From: Bacteroidaceae bacterium | GTDB taxonomy: Bacteria; Bacteroidota; Bacteroidia; Bacteroidales; Bacteroidaceae | Direction of reading: 5' to 3' | DNA: 53,373 nucleotides | NCBI GenBank assembly: GCA_017468985.1 | Contig: JAFUHF010000024.1 | Coordinates: 1-53,373 of the forward strand | In this document: positions 37,678 to 46,977 of the stretch, piece after piece | How the letters are laid out: each line of letters begins with the position of its first letter | How positions within the stretch are numbered: the first letter of the stretch is position 1 | Translations under genes and position numbers: made by a program | The notes under the pieces: model-generated | Told to the model about the DNA's origin: nothing | Database searches by the model: none | What the model saw: the letters and a program-made list of their open reading frames with translations, nothing else

Positions 37678-40593
37678 CTAATACCATTCGCCTCCATCTT
37701 CGTCAATCAATTCTTCTTCGGAGCCTTCTTCGTCCTCTTCTTCCTTGTCGGGTACGTCCTGGAATTCATCCCAAATGAAGTTTTCTGTGGGTTGGTCAAT
37801 CTTCAGGTCTTCCTTCACCTTGCTTGGCACAAAGTGTTGCTGATAAAATTCCAAGTATTCCTCCATGGTGTATTTCAGCCCAATGAGTTGCAGGTTGTGC
37901 TTAGAAATGAGAATGGGCGTTACGTGCTCTAACTGTTTGCGGCATGCAGAGTCAGTGAACAATTGCTGCTGATAGCGGTGAACTTCGTCGAAATTGTTGA
38001 ATCCACCGATGATCATCTGGTTGCGTCCGGCCGTGGCGAGTATTTCTATATCAAAATTACGCAGATCGAAGTTGGTGAAGTTGAATCTGGACACTTCGTA
38101 GAGTAATGGACCTTCTGCCACGGAGTCTTTGGCATATGAAAGGATGATAAGATAGTCCGTGAAGCGGTCGGCTTCAAGCGTGTCTGATTTCATGATGGAA
38201 TCAGCTTCGGTGTTGATCTGTCCACGAGCTTCCCAAAGCGATGCCAGATCAAATTGGCCTTCTGCAGGCACTTTCCCCATCTCAAGGTTCTTCACAATGC
38301 CACTTGCCAGTTCGCTAATTCTGTCTGACGAATGTTCGGTGACAATCTGACGAAGTTCGGCGGCAAAACCTACAATGTTATTCTTGCGAAGTTGGTTCAT
38401 GGCATCGAGGAACATGAACTTTGCCCGGTTTTCTCCGTAGGGATACTTGTCTAACGAAATGGCGCAGTTGCGAGCTATGGTTTCGTAGTCTCCTTTGCGG
38501 TAGGCTTCGTAGGTTTTAGAATAAAGAGAGTCTTCAATGTGCTTTCCATACTTGGCCTGTTCTTCAAAATCAGGAGCCGTAATGGTGGCGGTGAATTTGC
38601 TGTCAGGATATTTCTCCGCCAGCTGGTTACGATAGATATTGGCCGTTTCTCGGCTGCCCCAATGCAGTTCGAGCAGGAAGAGCTGATAGAGCAATTCGTC
38701 CATGGGCTCGAAGTCGGGGAAGCTATTGTAAAGTCGTGAGAGTGTCTTATTGGCAAGAGGATAATTGTCAAGCTGATCCTTCTCAATGACGCCTGCTTTG
38801 AATAGTGCTTCACTCAATTTCTGGTTGGAGGCGGTCAGTTGTTCTTCTGTGAATGGCAATTGCGCCAAGTAGTATGCTCTTGAGAGTGGATTGTCACTGG
38901 CCAGGCTGTCAGTCTCTTCCTCATTTGCTCCATTGCGCTTTCTTCCTTTCTTCTTTCCTTTTTGAGTCTCCTTTTCTTGTGCTTTCTGGGCATCAATGGA
39001 GTCTTGTTTGCTGTAGTCTACGCTTTCGTCCTCCTCTGGGGCTACAATGCTCTTGTTAGCACGCCGCCAGTCATCCTCATTTTCGCGATTTCCCCATAGT
39101 TTCCTGAATTGTTGTTCTCCCTGGCTGATGGTTTGCGGATTATAGAAGTACCATGTGGCTCCTGCATTGGCAATGTTGGGGCCGAGGTTCTGTGCATTGC
39201 CTGCCAGCCCATTCCTTTTCTGTGCTCTGAGGAGCGAATCGGTCTTTGCTCGTTTTTCTTCTTTCTGTTTCTGCTTTACATAGGCAATTACTTTGTCTAT
39301 AATGGCATTCCGCTCCTGCTCTGGCATGCGGACCATATTCTGCAAACTATCCTGTTCGAAGATCTCGTTGGTGGGTGGAACGAGTTGTGTCAGAACTTTG
39401 TTTCGGGCTGCAATCTCGTCATAGCGTTCATGCTCCTTATCGATGAGCGAGATGGCCTCATTATAGCACTTCTGAGCTAAATTGAAACGCTCTCTTGCCC
39501 AGTAGATGTCGCCCAAACTCATGAGCAGAATGCCTTTGGCTGGTCCTTTTCGTGTGGCTTTTTGGCGTCCTGTTTCGTATGCCTCTATGGCCTTGGCTGT
39601 GTCGGGTGTGGCCATGTATACATTACCTATGGCATAATATATTTGGTCCAGGTAGTCCTTATTGTTGGGTTGTCTGGCCATACGTTTGAGTTTTGTCAGT
39701 TTCTTTTGCCCTGTTCCTTGTGGCATCACTTCCGTTTGCATAATCTGTGCATTGAAACGCGTTTCATAAGGCGGACTTTGACGCAGACATTTCTGGAAGG
39801 CGTCGTAGGCTTCCTGGTTCATATCCAAGTGTTGGTATATTTGTCCTAACAGAAAGCTTCCTCGGGCCTTTGGGATACCATGTGGGAGATTCTCTACTTC
39901 TTGCTTCAGGTAGGGTAAGGCTTCTTGCCAGTTTTTTTGCTTGAGCAGCAGGTTGGTCATGGCGGTATTGTAGACCTTGCGAGATGCTCTCGGTATGCTG
40001 TCTCGGCGCACCTTGCGCAGCAACTCTTCGGCATCGTAATACCATTCCAGCTCGGTGTAGCAAAGAGCTAAAAGAGCCCTGGCTACGTTGGCCACCTGTG
40101 GCTGGTCTCGATAGAGCCGTTCAGTGTAGGCAAAGGTGGATGCGGCTTCAATGAATTCGCCCTTCTCTAATTGTGCTTTGCCCATAAGCAACCATGCATT
40201 TTTCAAGAACGGGTTGAACTCTTTCCTGTTTCTGAAGGCTTTTTCTTCGGGTGTCATGCGCTTGCCTCGCTTTATCTCGGGTTTGTTCTTGATGGAGTAA
40301 AGCTTAATGGCTTTTTCACATTTCGTCACAGTTGTTTCAAAGTTGCCGCTGCCTAAACTTTGTGAGGCCTTGTTTCCCACCATGAGGAGAGGTAGAAAGT
40401 CGGTGTAGTTGTCTTTGTTCCCTTCTACCTTGATCCTCATTCCGTCAAGATAGGCCTGATGTCCATTGAAATAGGTGTTATACCGTGTCTTAAATGCCTT
40501 CCACCATCGCGTTTGCGAGGTGTTCTTCTGGGTGGCACATGCCCCCATCAGCATCAGTAGCATCAATAGCAGTATATATCGGATGAGTTTCAC
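37678..40593 (-). CDS. porW: PorW/SprE, TPR lipoprotein of the type IX secretion system
   Basis: 971 residues. A lipoprotein signal with lipobox MGAC (Cys19) is followed by the hallmark RWWKAFKTRYNTYFNGHQAY start of SprE/PorW. TPR-like helical repeats run across about 90-420 (LMGKAQLEKGEFIEAA and others). A charged, Lys/Glu-rich middle covers about 520-580 and a second repeat region covers 600-830. It ends in a strongly acidic tail (about 945-971). In Flavobacterium and Porphyromonas this outer-membrane-linked lipoprotein is needed for T9SS secretion and gliding. It starts 16 bases after the metal permease gene and is followed by porX, a direct genetic link between two T9SS components. Confidence 0.92.
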   Translation of the reverse strand: MKLIRYILLLMLLMLMGACATQKNTSQTRWWKAFKTRYNTYFNGHQAYLDGMRIKVEGNKDNYTDFLPLLMVGNKASQSLGSGNFETTVTKCEKAIKLYSIKNKPEIKRGKRMTPEEKAFRNRKEFNPFLKNAWLLMGKAQLEKGEFIEAASTFAYTERLYRDQPQVANVARALLALCYTELEWYYDAEELLRKVRRDSIPRASRKVYNTAMTNLLLKQKNWQEALPYLKQEVENLPHGIPKARGSFLLGQIYQHLDMNQEAYDAFQKCLRQSPPYETRFNAQIMQTEVMPQGTGQKKLTKLKRMARQPNNKDYLDQIYYAIGNVYMATPDTAKAIEAYETGRQKATRKGPAKGILLMSLGDIYWARERFNLAQKCYNEAISLIDKEHERYDEIAARNKVLTQLVPPTNEIFEQDSLQNMVRMPEQERNAIIDKVIAYVKQKQKEEKRAKTDSLLRAQKRNGLAGNAQNLGPNIANAGATWYFYNPQTISQGEQQFRKLWGNRENEDDWRRANKSIVAPEEDESVDYSKQDSIDAQKAQEKETQKGKKKGRKRNGANEEETDSLASDNPLSRAYYLAQLPFTEEQLTASNQKLSEALFKAGVIEKDQLDNYPLANKTLSRLYNSFPDFEPMDELLYQLFLLELHWGSRETANIYRNQLAEKYPDSKFTATITAPDFEEQAKYGKHIEDSLYSKTYEAYRKGDYETIARNCAISLDKYPYGENRAKFMFLDAMNQLRKNNIVGFAAELRQIVTEHSSDRISELASGIVKNLEMGKVPAEGQFDLASLWEARGQINTEADSIMKSDTLEADRFTDYLIILSYAKDSVAEGPLLYEVSRFNFTNFDLRNFDIEILATAGRNQMIIGGFNNFDEVHRYQQQLFTDSACRKQLEHVTPILISKHNLQLIGLKYTMEEYLEFYQQHFVPSKVKEDLKIDQPTENFIWDEFQDVPDKEEEDEEGSEEELIDEDGGEWY

Positions 40594-40609
40594 TTATTAT
40601 CGGCTTTAC

Positions 40610-41425
40610 CTATTTATATAAACATGCTTTTATTCCTTTTATTGTGCGTAGTATGAGGTAATTTGCTGTGGATAGCAGAATGATGGAAGCTCCGCTGGGC
40701 ACATTGTAGAAATAGGATATCATCAGTCCTCCCAGACAGCACAATATAGCTATCGTGGCAGACAGAATGGCCATTGTGGAGAAATGTCGGGTGAACAGCC
40801 CTGCCGTAATCTGCGGAATAGACATCAGTGAGATCACCATTACTACTCCTGCCACCCTTAGACAGGCCACTACGGACAAACAGATAATCGTCATGATGAG
40901 CAACTCAATGCGAACTACGGGAAGTTGTTGCGAAAGAGCAAACTCACGGTCGAATGCGATGGAAACGATGGGGTGGAGCAATAAGGTAAAAACCAAAATC
41001 GTGATGGCGGTAAGCACGCTGAGAAACAGTAGGTCGCCGGTGTTGATGAGTAGAATATTGCCAAACAGATAGTTGGAAAGGCTGGGTAAGAATGAAGGAG
41101 AAAGGTAGGCACATAGTATTCCGATGCTCATGCCAAAAGCCCATAGCATGGCAATGGCTGAATCTTCGCGAATTTCTGATCGCTGACTCAGGGTCTGCAC
41201 GCTGTAACCCGTAAACAGTGAAAAGATGGCTGCCCCAGTGATAGGGGGAAGTCCTAGCAGGGCGCACAGCCCGATTCCACCCAGTGAAGCATGGGCTATT
41301 CCTCCAGAAATAAACACCATGCGGCGTGCTACGATGTAGGAACCCACCAGACCGCATACTATTCCTGTAAGCAGACAGCCGATGAGTGCATTTTGGAAGA
41401 AAGCATATTGCAGGAGTTCTTTCAT
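40610..41425 (-). CDS. ABC-3 family metal permease (zinc/manganese type)
   Basis: 271 residues with eight or nine membrane helices, the ABC-3 (ZnuB/MntB) family. Visible: the N-terminal FQNALIGCLLTGIVCGLVGSY, RMVFISGGIAHASLGGIGL, and GVVMVISLMSIPQITAGL. It is the membrane channel of a zinc or manganese importer. The ATPase (ZnuC) and binding protein (ZnuA) are not encoded nearby, so they must lie elsewhere. A Cys-rich membrane protein gene lies 13 bases upstream and porW follows 16 bases downstream. Confidence 0.88.
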   Translation of the reverse strand: MKELLQYAFFQNALIGCLLTGIVCGLVGSYIVARRMVFISGGIAHASLGGIGLCALLGLPPITGAAIFSLFTGYSVQTLSQRSEIREDSAIAMLWAFGMSIGILCAYLSPSFLPSLSNYLFGNILLINTGDLLFLSVLTAITILVFTLLLHPIVSIAFDREFALSQQLPVVRIELLIMTIICLSVVACLRVAGVVMVISLMSIPQITAGLFTRHFSTMAILSATIAILCCLGGLMISYFYNVPSGASIILLSTANYLILRTIKGIKACLYK

Positions 41426-41438
41426 GGTGAGTGTTCAA

Positions 41439-41834
41439 TTATGGTTGCTGCATGAGAATCACGGCTTCATCCTTAAGCGATGAAGGCAGGTGAATGTGTC
41501 TGAGTTCCAGGCTGCGTAACCAGTCTGCCACTTCTTCAGACCTTAGTGTGGTCAGAACTTCGCTGAAGGCTGCAATCTGCGCTTCATCGTATGCTTCTGG
41601 AGAAATCCCTCTGTATTGATCAAGATGTTCGTCTTCGAAATATTCTATCTGGGTCTTAACTGCTCTTTTCAGTGTTTCATCATCGCAGAAGCAACTTATG
41701 CCACAACTTTCCGTCTGGCAGTCGCTTGAAGGAGCATCTGTAACGTCCTCCATGCTGTGTCCGTGCTCTTTCTTTATTCTGAGTAGCAGGATGCCTATAC
41801 CAAACAGGAGTATCAGAGTGATGAGCCAAATCAT
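41439..41834 (-). CDS. Small membrane protein with a cysteine cluster
   Basis: 131 residues. One N-terminal membrane helix (3-20), a short basic/His stretch (KKEHGHS, H24 and H26), then a cysteine cluster C39, C44, C48, C50 in DCQTESCGISCFCDD. A soluble helical domain (about 52-131) with acidic character follows. No family with a known function is recognised. The four closely spaced cysteines suggest metal or Fe-S binding, and the next gene is a metal permease, so a role in metal handling is possible (inference). The start overlaps the aroA stop by four bases (ATGA), showing translational coupling. Confidence 0.65.
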   Translation of the reverse strand: MIWLITLILLFGIGILLLRIKKEHGHSMEDVTDAPSSDCQTESCGISCFCDDETLKRAVKTQIEYFEDEHLDQYRGISPEAYDEAQIAAFSEVLTTLRSEEVADWLRSLELRHIHLPSSLKDEAVILMQQP

Positions 41835-43063
41835 AGCGTGGAAATGGTAAATCCTGCTGTTTTCAGATCTTCCCAGTATTTGGGATAAGATTTCGTCACT
41901 ACTTCTGGATGGTTAATGCTGATGCCTGAGTGGCGCAGTGCGGTGGGGGCAAACGACATGGCCATGCGATGGTCATCGTAGGTCTCTATTATGATATCAT
42001 CCTGTGGCTTGTGCATGGTGCCGTCCCACGATAAAGTGTCATCGTCCGATATGTCAATGTTTATTCCCAGTTTCCCGAGTTCTGTTTGGAGGGCAAGGAG
42101 GCGGTCAGTTTCCTTTATTCGTAGTGTATGGAGACCTGTTAATCTGAAAGGACGGCCCAGCATGGCACAAGTCACGGCTATGGTTTGTGCCAAGTCTGGC
42201 TGTTTCTCCATTGGTAAGTCCATTTGTTCCTGTTGGACTTCACCTTTTCTCAAAATGATCATGCCATCCTTGTAATCGGTTCTTACGCCGAGTGGAAGAA
42301 ACATTTCTTTTACGAATGCGTCGCCCTGTGAACTTTCGTTGAACAGCCCTGGAAGTCTGACCTCGGCATTCTGGTCATTGCTGAGGGCTATCATTTCGTA
42401 CCAATATGATGCAGCACTCCAATCATTTTCTATAAGGAATGGTTTTGGTGAATAACCTTGTGGGGCTACTTCTAAGGTCTGTTCATTTTTCCATTCTGCT
42501 ATGGCTCCAAATTCCTTCATAAGTTGGAGGGTCATGTCAATGTAGGGTCGTGACGTAATTTTACCTGTGAGTCGGAGCCGGAGACCTTTTTTTAGGATGG
42601 GGGCTATCATGAGCAGGGCGGAGGTATACTGTGAACTGATGTTGCCTGCCATGGTAATCTCGCCTCCTTCCAGCACCCTGCCTTCTATCCGTAGTGGGGG
42701 GTAGCCTTCAGTTTTTTCATAGGCAATGATTGCACCTATTTTTTTCAACGCATCCACCAGCTCATTGATGGGCCGCTGTTGCATCCGTGCACTACCAGTC
42801 AGTATGGTTGTGCCCGGAGTAGCTGCAAAATAGGCGGTGAGGAAACGCATAGCAGTACCTGCTGCACCGATGTTGGTTACCGCTTGCGGAGCTCTCAGGG
42901 CTTTGATCATGGCAACTGTATCGTCACAATCAGAAATGTTCTGCGGCAATACGGTGCTGTTTGCCAGTCGGTTGATAATGAGCAACCGGTTGCTGATGCT
43001 CTTTGAGGAAGGTAGTGTGATGGTGGCCCTTAACCTTTGGGGAGGGCATATCGTGCAGTACAT
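41831..43063 (-). CDS. aroA: 3-phosphoshikimate 1-carboxyvinyltransferase (EPSP synthase)
   Basis: 410 residues, normal length for the short bacterial type. It transfers enolpyruvyl from PEP to shikimate-3-phosphate, the target of glyphosate. Visible: LPSSKSISNRLLIINRLA (PEP/S3P-binding Lys and Ser), the GAAGTAMRFLTAYFA loop, QRPINELVDALKKIGA, and the C-terminal IKETDRLLALQTELGKLG with YDDHRMAMSFA. The enzyme is two alpha/beta domains; no fusion is present. It is the first gene of the run, with a -7 element 27 bases upstream, directly opposite tRNA-Pro. Confidence 0.95.
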   Translation of the reverse strand: MYCTICPPQRLRATITLPSSKSISNRLLIINRLANSTVLPQNISDCDDTVAMIKALRAPQAVTNIGAAGTAMRFLTAYFAATPGTTILTGSARMQQRPINELVDALKKIGAIIAYEKTEGYPPLRIEGRVLEGGEITMAGNISSQYTSALLMIAPILKKGLRLRLTGKITSRPYIDMTLQLMKEFGAIAEWKNEQTLEVAPQGYSPKPFLIENDWSAASYWYEMIALSNDQNAEVRLPGLFNESSQGDAFVKEMFLPLGVRTDYKDGMIILRKGEVQQEQMDLPMEKQPDLAQTIAVTCAMLGRPFRLTGLHTLRIKETDRLLALQTELGKLGINIDISDDDTLSWDGTMHKPQDDIIIETYDDHRMAMSFAPTALRHSGISINHPEVVTKSYPKYWEDLKTAGFTISTL

Positions 43064-43089
43064 GTAGCTTTATTCTGAAATTTATGGGA

Positions 43090-43097
43090 CAAAATTA
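43090..43097 (-). promoter_or_regulatory. -7 element before aroA
   Basis: TAATTTTG on the minus strand, 27 bases before the aroA start. No clear -33 TTTG at standard spacing. Confidence 0.45.
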
Positions 43098-43106
43098 CGG
43101 AGAAAA

Positions 43107-43138
43107 TTTGGATAATTAAAAAAGAAGCCGTACTTTTG
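43107..43138 (+). promoter_or_regulatory. Promoter of tRNA-Pro
   Basis: TTTG at 43107-43110 and TACTTTTG at 43131-43138, spacing 20, a full match to the Bacteroidetes pattern. Confidence 0.75.
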
Positions 43139-43178
43139 CACCCGAATTCCAAAGCGTGTTTACCGCGTTAAAGAATTT

Positions 43179-43253
43179 CGGGGTGTAGCTCAGCCCGGTT
43201 AGAGTACGCGTCTGGGGGGCGTGTGGTCGCTGGTTCGAATCCAGTCACCCCGA
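43179..43253 (+). tRNA. tRNA-Pro(GGG)
   Basis: Acceptor CGGGGTG (43179-43185) pairs perfectly with CACCCCG (43246-43252). D stem GCTC/GAGT, anticodon stem CGCGT/GCGTG with loop CTGGGGG (anticodon GGG), and T arm CTGG around TTCGAAT. The discriminator is A and CCA is not encoded. Confidence 0.92.
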
Positions 43254-43258
43254 CATTT

Positions 43259-43308
43259 AGTCACTGAAGTCTTTGATTCTTGAGTCAAACGAATTCAGTG
43301 ACTTTTTG
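43259..43308 (+). terminator. Terminator after tRNA-Pro
   Basis: 10-bp stem AGTCACTGAA (43259-43268) with TTCAGTGACT (43294-43303), an inner TTTGA/TCAAA pairing, then TTTTG. Confidence 0.7.
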
Positions 43309-43492
43309 TATGCGTATGATGACGGTATATTCTATTCTGATTTCTATGGGCGATGATCAGGATGAGCCTATCTTGATGGCATGAGCCTGAATAATATATG
43401 ATGGCTTCGTTATTTCTGCTCGTTTTATTATCCGAGTGACGTGGGGTGACAAAGGCTGTTTGCATTTGTTCGTAATCTACGACGTTCACATC

Positions 43493-44899
43493 TCACTTCT
43501 TCGCTCCAAACCCATTATAGTCATAGGTGGGGCGCGAACGTCGCGTACTCATTGAGGGAAACCATATATCGCCCGACGTGATGCCACACGCAGTGATGGC
43601 TTCCGTAACGTATTCCAGTCGACCGAAGTTCGCATCGGCATTGTTGGTGCCAAAGGTAAACTTCAATCCTCTTTCTTTGGCTTGGCGTATGATGGAAAGA
43701 CTTGGAATGCGGTAACGAGGACTAATTTCAAGTGCGATACCGTATTTTTGCAATACATTGAGCAAGCGGTCTACGCGTTCCGGTGTCCATAACTCATCGT
43801 ATTCGTCCATCCAGTCCTCGGGGATGTAGGTGGCATTGGCATAGATGTCGGCCGGTTCGTTGGAGAGAATCAGCTCTATCTGACTGATGATTACGTCCAT
43901 ATATTGCTGCCGTGTACGTTCGTCAAGATGCAGTTCCTCTGGATGGTAGATGCGGCAGATCTTTCCTTTGTCCACAATGGTCATGGCATCGGTAAACAGA
44001 TAGTCAAAAATGCCTAAGGCTTCTTGCGAGAACTGCGTGGACCACCTCCTGCCTTCGCCTTGCACACCGCAGAGGAAGGGTAGGGGTTTCACCTCTTCGT
44101 AGTAATCATACACTTCTTCATCGTTGGCCAGCATGCGGCCTACTCCGCCCTCACCGGCATTGGGGGCAACGCCGTAGTTGATGCCATAGTTCATCGACAT
44201 GGCGTGTGCTTGCTCCTTGGTGAGGCCTCCTTTGAGGTGAACGTGATAGTCTATCACAGGGAAGTTTCGTTGCTGTAACCGTATGATGCTGTCAATCTGT
44301 TCGTCAATGGGTGGCAGCGTATCGTTGGGATTGGTCACCTTTGAGGAAAGTGGCTCCACTGTCAGGTTGCGGAACTTCACGGTTCCTGAATGTCCTTTCA
44401 GGAAGAATTGTCCGTGACTGAGCAGACGCTGGGCATAGGCTTCGGTGCGGTAGGGCTGCTCCGGCTCGGTGTAGCATACTACGTCAGTGCCGTTAATGCT
44501 GATGGCGATGTTCTTTCCGCGTACGGCCACCTGAAACTGAAACCATGTGGTGTCATTGGCTAAGGATCGGTAGAGGTTTCTTACGGCAGAGAGGCTTCCG
44601 CTCTTCCGCGTACCGTCAATGGGTCCGTTGCGGAAGAGTACTTCATAGCCCTTCTGTCCGTCGCTGTGGAAGAGCAAGGCTGCTTCGGCATCAATCGGAG
44701 TGTAGGCTTCTCCTGTCAGTATGAAATGGGTATAGTCCCCGTCGGCGTACAACTGCTCACCGGCACTGACGGTAATTTCCTGATTACTGATGATGCTGTC
44801 GTTGTTGTGCCAAGATGTCAATGTTTGCGTTTTCGGCCTCAGGCATGCCGAAAGGGCAAAAACTACAGCAATGCCTATGCTGATGATGCTTTTCCTCAT
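43493..44899 (-). CDS. Lipoprotein fusing a laminin-G-like (DUF1080-type) and a PHP-like metallohydrolase domain
   Basis: 468 residues. Lipobox LSAC (Cys19). Residues about 30-205 look like a concanavalin-type beta-sandwich of the DUF1080/3-keto-disaccharide hydrolase group (QFQVAVRGKNIAISINGTDVVCY, then GHSGTVKFRNLTVEP). Residues about 215-455 look like a PHP metallohydrolase, with IDYHVHLKGG (the HxH metal motif), GVQGEGRRW, FDYLFTDAM and FTFGTNNADA. It should sit in the envelope and bind or hydrolyse a sugar-derived compound. It follows uxaC by six bases, so it probably processes a uronate-containing substrate, but no reaction can be assigned. Confidence 0.7.
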   Translation of the reverse strand: MRKSIISIGIAVVFALSACLRPKTQTLTSWHNNDSIISNQEITVSAGEQLYADGDYTHFILTGEAYTPIDAEAALLFHSDGQKGYEVLFRNGPIDGTRKSGSLSAVRNLYRSLANDTTWFQFQVAVRGKNIAISINGTDVVCYTEPEQPYRTEAYAQRLLSHGQFFLKGHSGTVKFRNLTVEPLSSKVTNPNDTLPPIDEQIDSIIRLQQRNFPVIDYHVHLKGGLTKEQAHAMSMNYGINYGVAPNAGEGGVGRMLANDEEVYDYYEEVKPLPFLCGVQGEGRRWSTQFSQEALGIFDYLFTDAMTIVDKGKICRIYHPEELHLDERTRQQYMDVIISQIELILSNEPADIYANATYIPEDWMDEYDELWTPERVDRLLNVLQKYGIALEISPRYRIPSLSIIRQAKERGLKFTFGTNNADANFGRLEYVTEAITACGITSGDIWFPSMSTRRSRPTYDYNGFGAKK

Positions 44900-44905
44900 A
44901 CGGTT

Positions 44906-46306
44906 TTAAAAGTTAAAATATTTTTTTGCGTTATAGTAGCAGATGTCCTCCACCATCTGTTGTATTCTTTCCATGGCCTCTATGGGCAATTCTCCGCGCT
45001 CTATGTCTTGGCCTATCAGGTTGCACAGTATGCGACGGAAATATTCGTGGCGTGGATAGGAGAGGAACGATCGCGAGTCAGTGAGCATCCCTACGAAGCG
45101 GCTCAGCAACCCTTGTAGCGACAAAGTGTTGAGTTGCTTCTCAATGCCGTCTTTCTGGTCGCAGAACCACCAGCCGGCTCCCCACTGCATCTTGCCAGGT
45201 ACGCTTCCTTCCTGGAAGTTGCCTATCATGGTGGCCACCATGTCGTTGGCACTGGGGTTGAGGTTGTAGACGATGGTCTTGGTCAACAGTCCTTCGTTGT
45301 TCAGGCGGTCAAGGAAGCGAGCCATGGGAATGGCGGTATTGAATTCGCCTATGGAGTCGCAGCCGGCATCCGGCCCATAGCTGCTGAGCAGTCGGCTGTT
45401 GAGGTTTCGAATGGGACCATAGTGGAATTGCTGCACCCAACCGGCTTCGGCATCCATCACGGCAAAGTCGTGGAGCATGGCCGAGCGGTATTTGTTGATT
45501 TCGGCTTCCGTCAGGGGCTCTCCACGGAGTCCTTTTTCAAAGATGGCGTTGATTTCTGCTTCTGTATAATCATCTGCAAAGAAGCGGTCTATGCCGTGGT
45601 CGGAAAGCTGGCAACCTCTTTCTGCAAAATACTGGTGGCGCAGACGTAGGGCTTCAATGAGTTGGCTGTAGTGGCTGATGCTGATGCCTGATGCCTCAGA
45701 CAGTTTGTCAATGTAGGTTCTGAAGCTCTTTTGCTCTATGGCCATAGCTTTGTCAGGCCTCCAGGCCGGCAGCATTTGGATTTCAAAGCCGCTTTGCCGA
45801 GTTTGCTCGTGATATTCCAGTGAGTCCACGGGGTCGTCTGTGGTGCAAACTACCTCCACATGGTAGTGTCTCATCAGCCCACGGGCCGAAAAAGCAGGGT
45901 CTTGCAGTTTCTCGTTACATTCGTCATAGATTTCACGTGCCGTTTCAGGACTGAGCAGTTTCGTAATGCCAAAGGCGGTGCGCAGTTCCAGATGCGACCA
46001 GTGATAGAGGGGGTTGCGCAAGGCGTAGGGCAGCGTCTCTGCCCATTTCTGGAACTTTTCCCAGTCGGTGGCATCGCCAGTGATGAATTGTTCGTCCACA
46101 CCATTGGCCCTCAGGGCTCTCCATTTGTAGTGGTCGCCGCTCAGCCATAGTTCAGTAATGGATCGAAACTTGTGGTCCTCTGCAACAAGGCGTGGGTCTA
46201 AGTGGCAGTGGTAATCAATGATGGGCAGGTTTTCTGCATGCTCATGATAGAGCTCTTGGGCCGTCTTGCTGTGGAGCAAGAAGTCCTTGTCCATGAATGT
46301 TTTCAT
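44906..46306 (-). CDS. uxaC: Glucuronate isomerase
   Basis: 466 residues, normal length. It isomerises D-glucuronate to D-fructuronate (and galacturonate to tagaturonate), the entry step of hexuronate use. Visible: the amidohydrolase-like start [12 protein letters not shown] with the HxH pair, [13 protein letters not shown], the [14 protein letters not shown] loop, and [28 protein letters not shown] near the C-terminus. It overlaps the aldolase gene by four bases and is followed by the PHP-domain lipoprotein. No altronate enzymes (uxaA, uxaB) are nearby, so glucuronate rather than galacturonate is the likely main substrate. Confidence 0.95.
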   Translation of the reverse strand: MKTFMDKDFLLHSKTAQELYHEHAENLPIIDYHCHLDPRLVAEDHKFRSITELWLSGDHYKWRALRANGVDEQFITGDATDWEKFQKWAETLPYALRNPLYHWSHLELRTAFGITKLLSPETAREIYDECNEKLQDPAFSARGLMRHYHVEVVCTTDDPVDSLEYHEQTRQSGFEIQMLPAWRPDKAMAIEQKSFRTYIDKLSEASGISISHYSQLIEALRLRHQYFAERGCQLSDHGIDRFFADDYTEAEINAIFEKGLRGEPLTEAEINKYRSAMLHDFAVMDAEAGWVQQFHYGPIRNLNSRLLSSYGPDAGCDSIGEFNTAIPMARFLDRLNNEGLLTKTIVYNLNPSANDMVATMIGNFQEGSVPGKMQWGAGWWFCDQKDGIEKQLNTLSLQGLLSRFVGMLTDSRSFLSYPRHEYFRRILCNLIGQDIERGELPIEAMERIQQMVEDICYYNAKKYFNF

Positions 46307-46974
46307 TTTTCTGAAGCCTTTTGAGCGATACGGAGTACTTCGCTACATTTTTCGGTAATGTATTTCCAGTTGTTTTCCCTTACTACATCTTTCGGAAACA
46401 GCTTGGACCCCATTCCTACGCAGTAGGCACCGGCTTTAAGCCATCCGGTGATGTTTTCTTCGGTGGGTTCCACTCCTCCCGTTACCATGATTTTGGTCCA
46501 CGGCATGGGGGCAAGTAGTGCTTTTACGAATTTTGTACCCAATACTTCGCCCGGAAAGGCTTTCACGAGGTCACACCCTACTTCTTGTGCCTGTCCTACT
46601 TCGCTGATTGTGCCACATCCGGGGGTGTAGGGCACGTTGCGGCGGTTGCATACCTTGGCAATGTCGGGATTAAAGAGCGGTCCTACGATGAAGTTGGCCC
46701 CCAGCTGCATGTAAAGGACTGCCGTCGGAGCGTCTACCACCGATCCTGCTCCCATTATCAGTTCGGGCATTTGCTCCCTGGCTTCTGTGATGACGGCCCT
46801 GAACACTTCGTGGGCCCTGTCGCCGCGGTTGGTAAATTCAAATACGCGGATGCCCCCCTCATAGCAGGCTTTTACCACGCTGAGGGCGGTTGTTGCATCC
46901 TGATGATAAAACACGGGAACCACTTTGGTCTTCCCTATCTGTTCCAATACGCTGAGTTTGTCAAATTGTGCCAT
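46303..46974 (-). CDS. eda: KDPG/KHG aldolase
   Basis: 223 residues. A class I aldolase that splits 2-keto-3-deoxy-6-phosphogluconate into pyruvate and glyceraldehyde-3-phosphate. Visible: VVPVFYHQD, the catalytic Glu region [29 protein letters not shown], the Schiff-base segment [16 protein letters not shown], and [15 protein letters not shown]. It lies three bases after uxuA and overlaps uxaC (ATGA), which places it within the same transcript. Confidence 0.94.
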   Translation of the reverse strand: MAQFDKLSVLEQIGKTKVVPVFYHQDATTALSVVKACYEGGIRVFEFTNRGDRAHEVFRAVITEAREQMPELIMGAGSVVDAPTAVLYMQLGANFIVGPLFNPDIAKVCNRRNVPYTPGCGTISEVGQAQEVGCDLVKAFPGEVLGTKFVKALLAPMPWTKIMVTGGVEPTEENITGWLKAGAYCVGMGSKLFPKDVVRENNWKYITEKCSEVLRIAQKASEK

Positions 46975-46977
46975 GGT

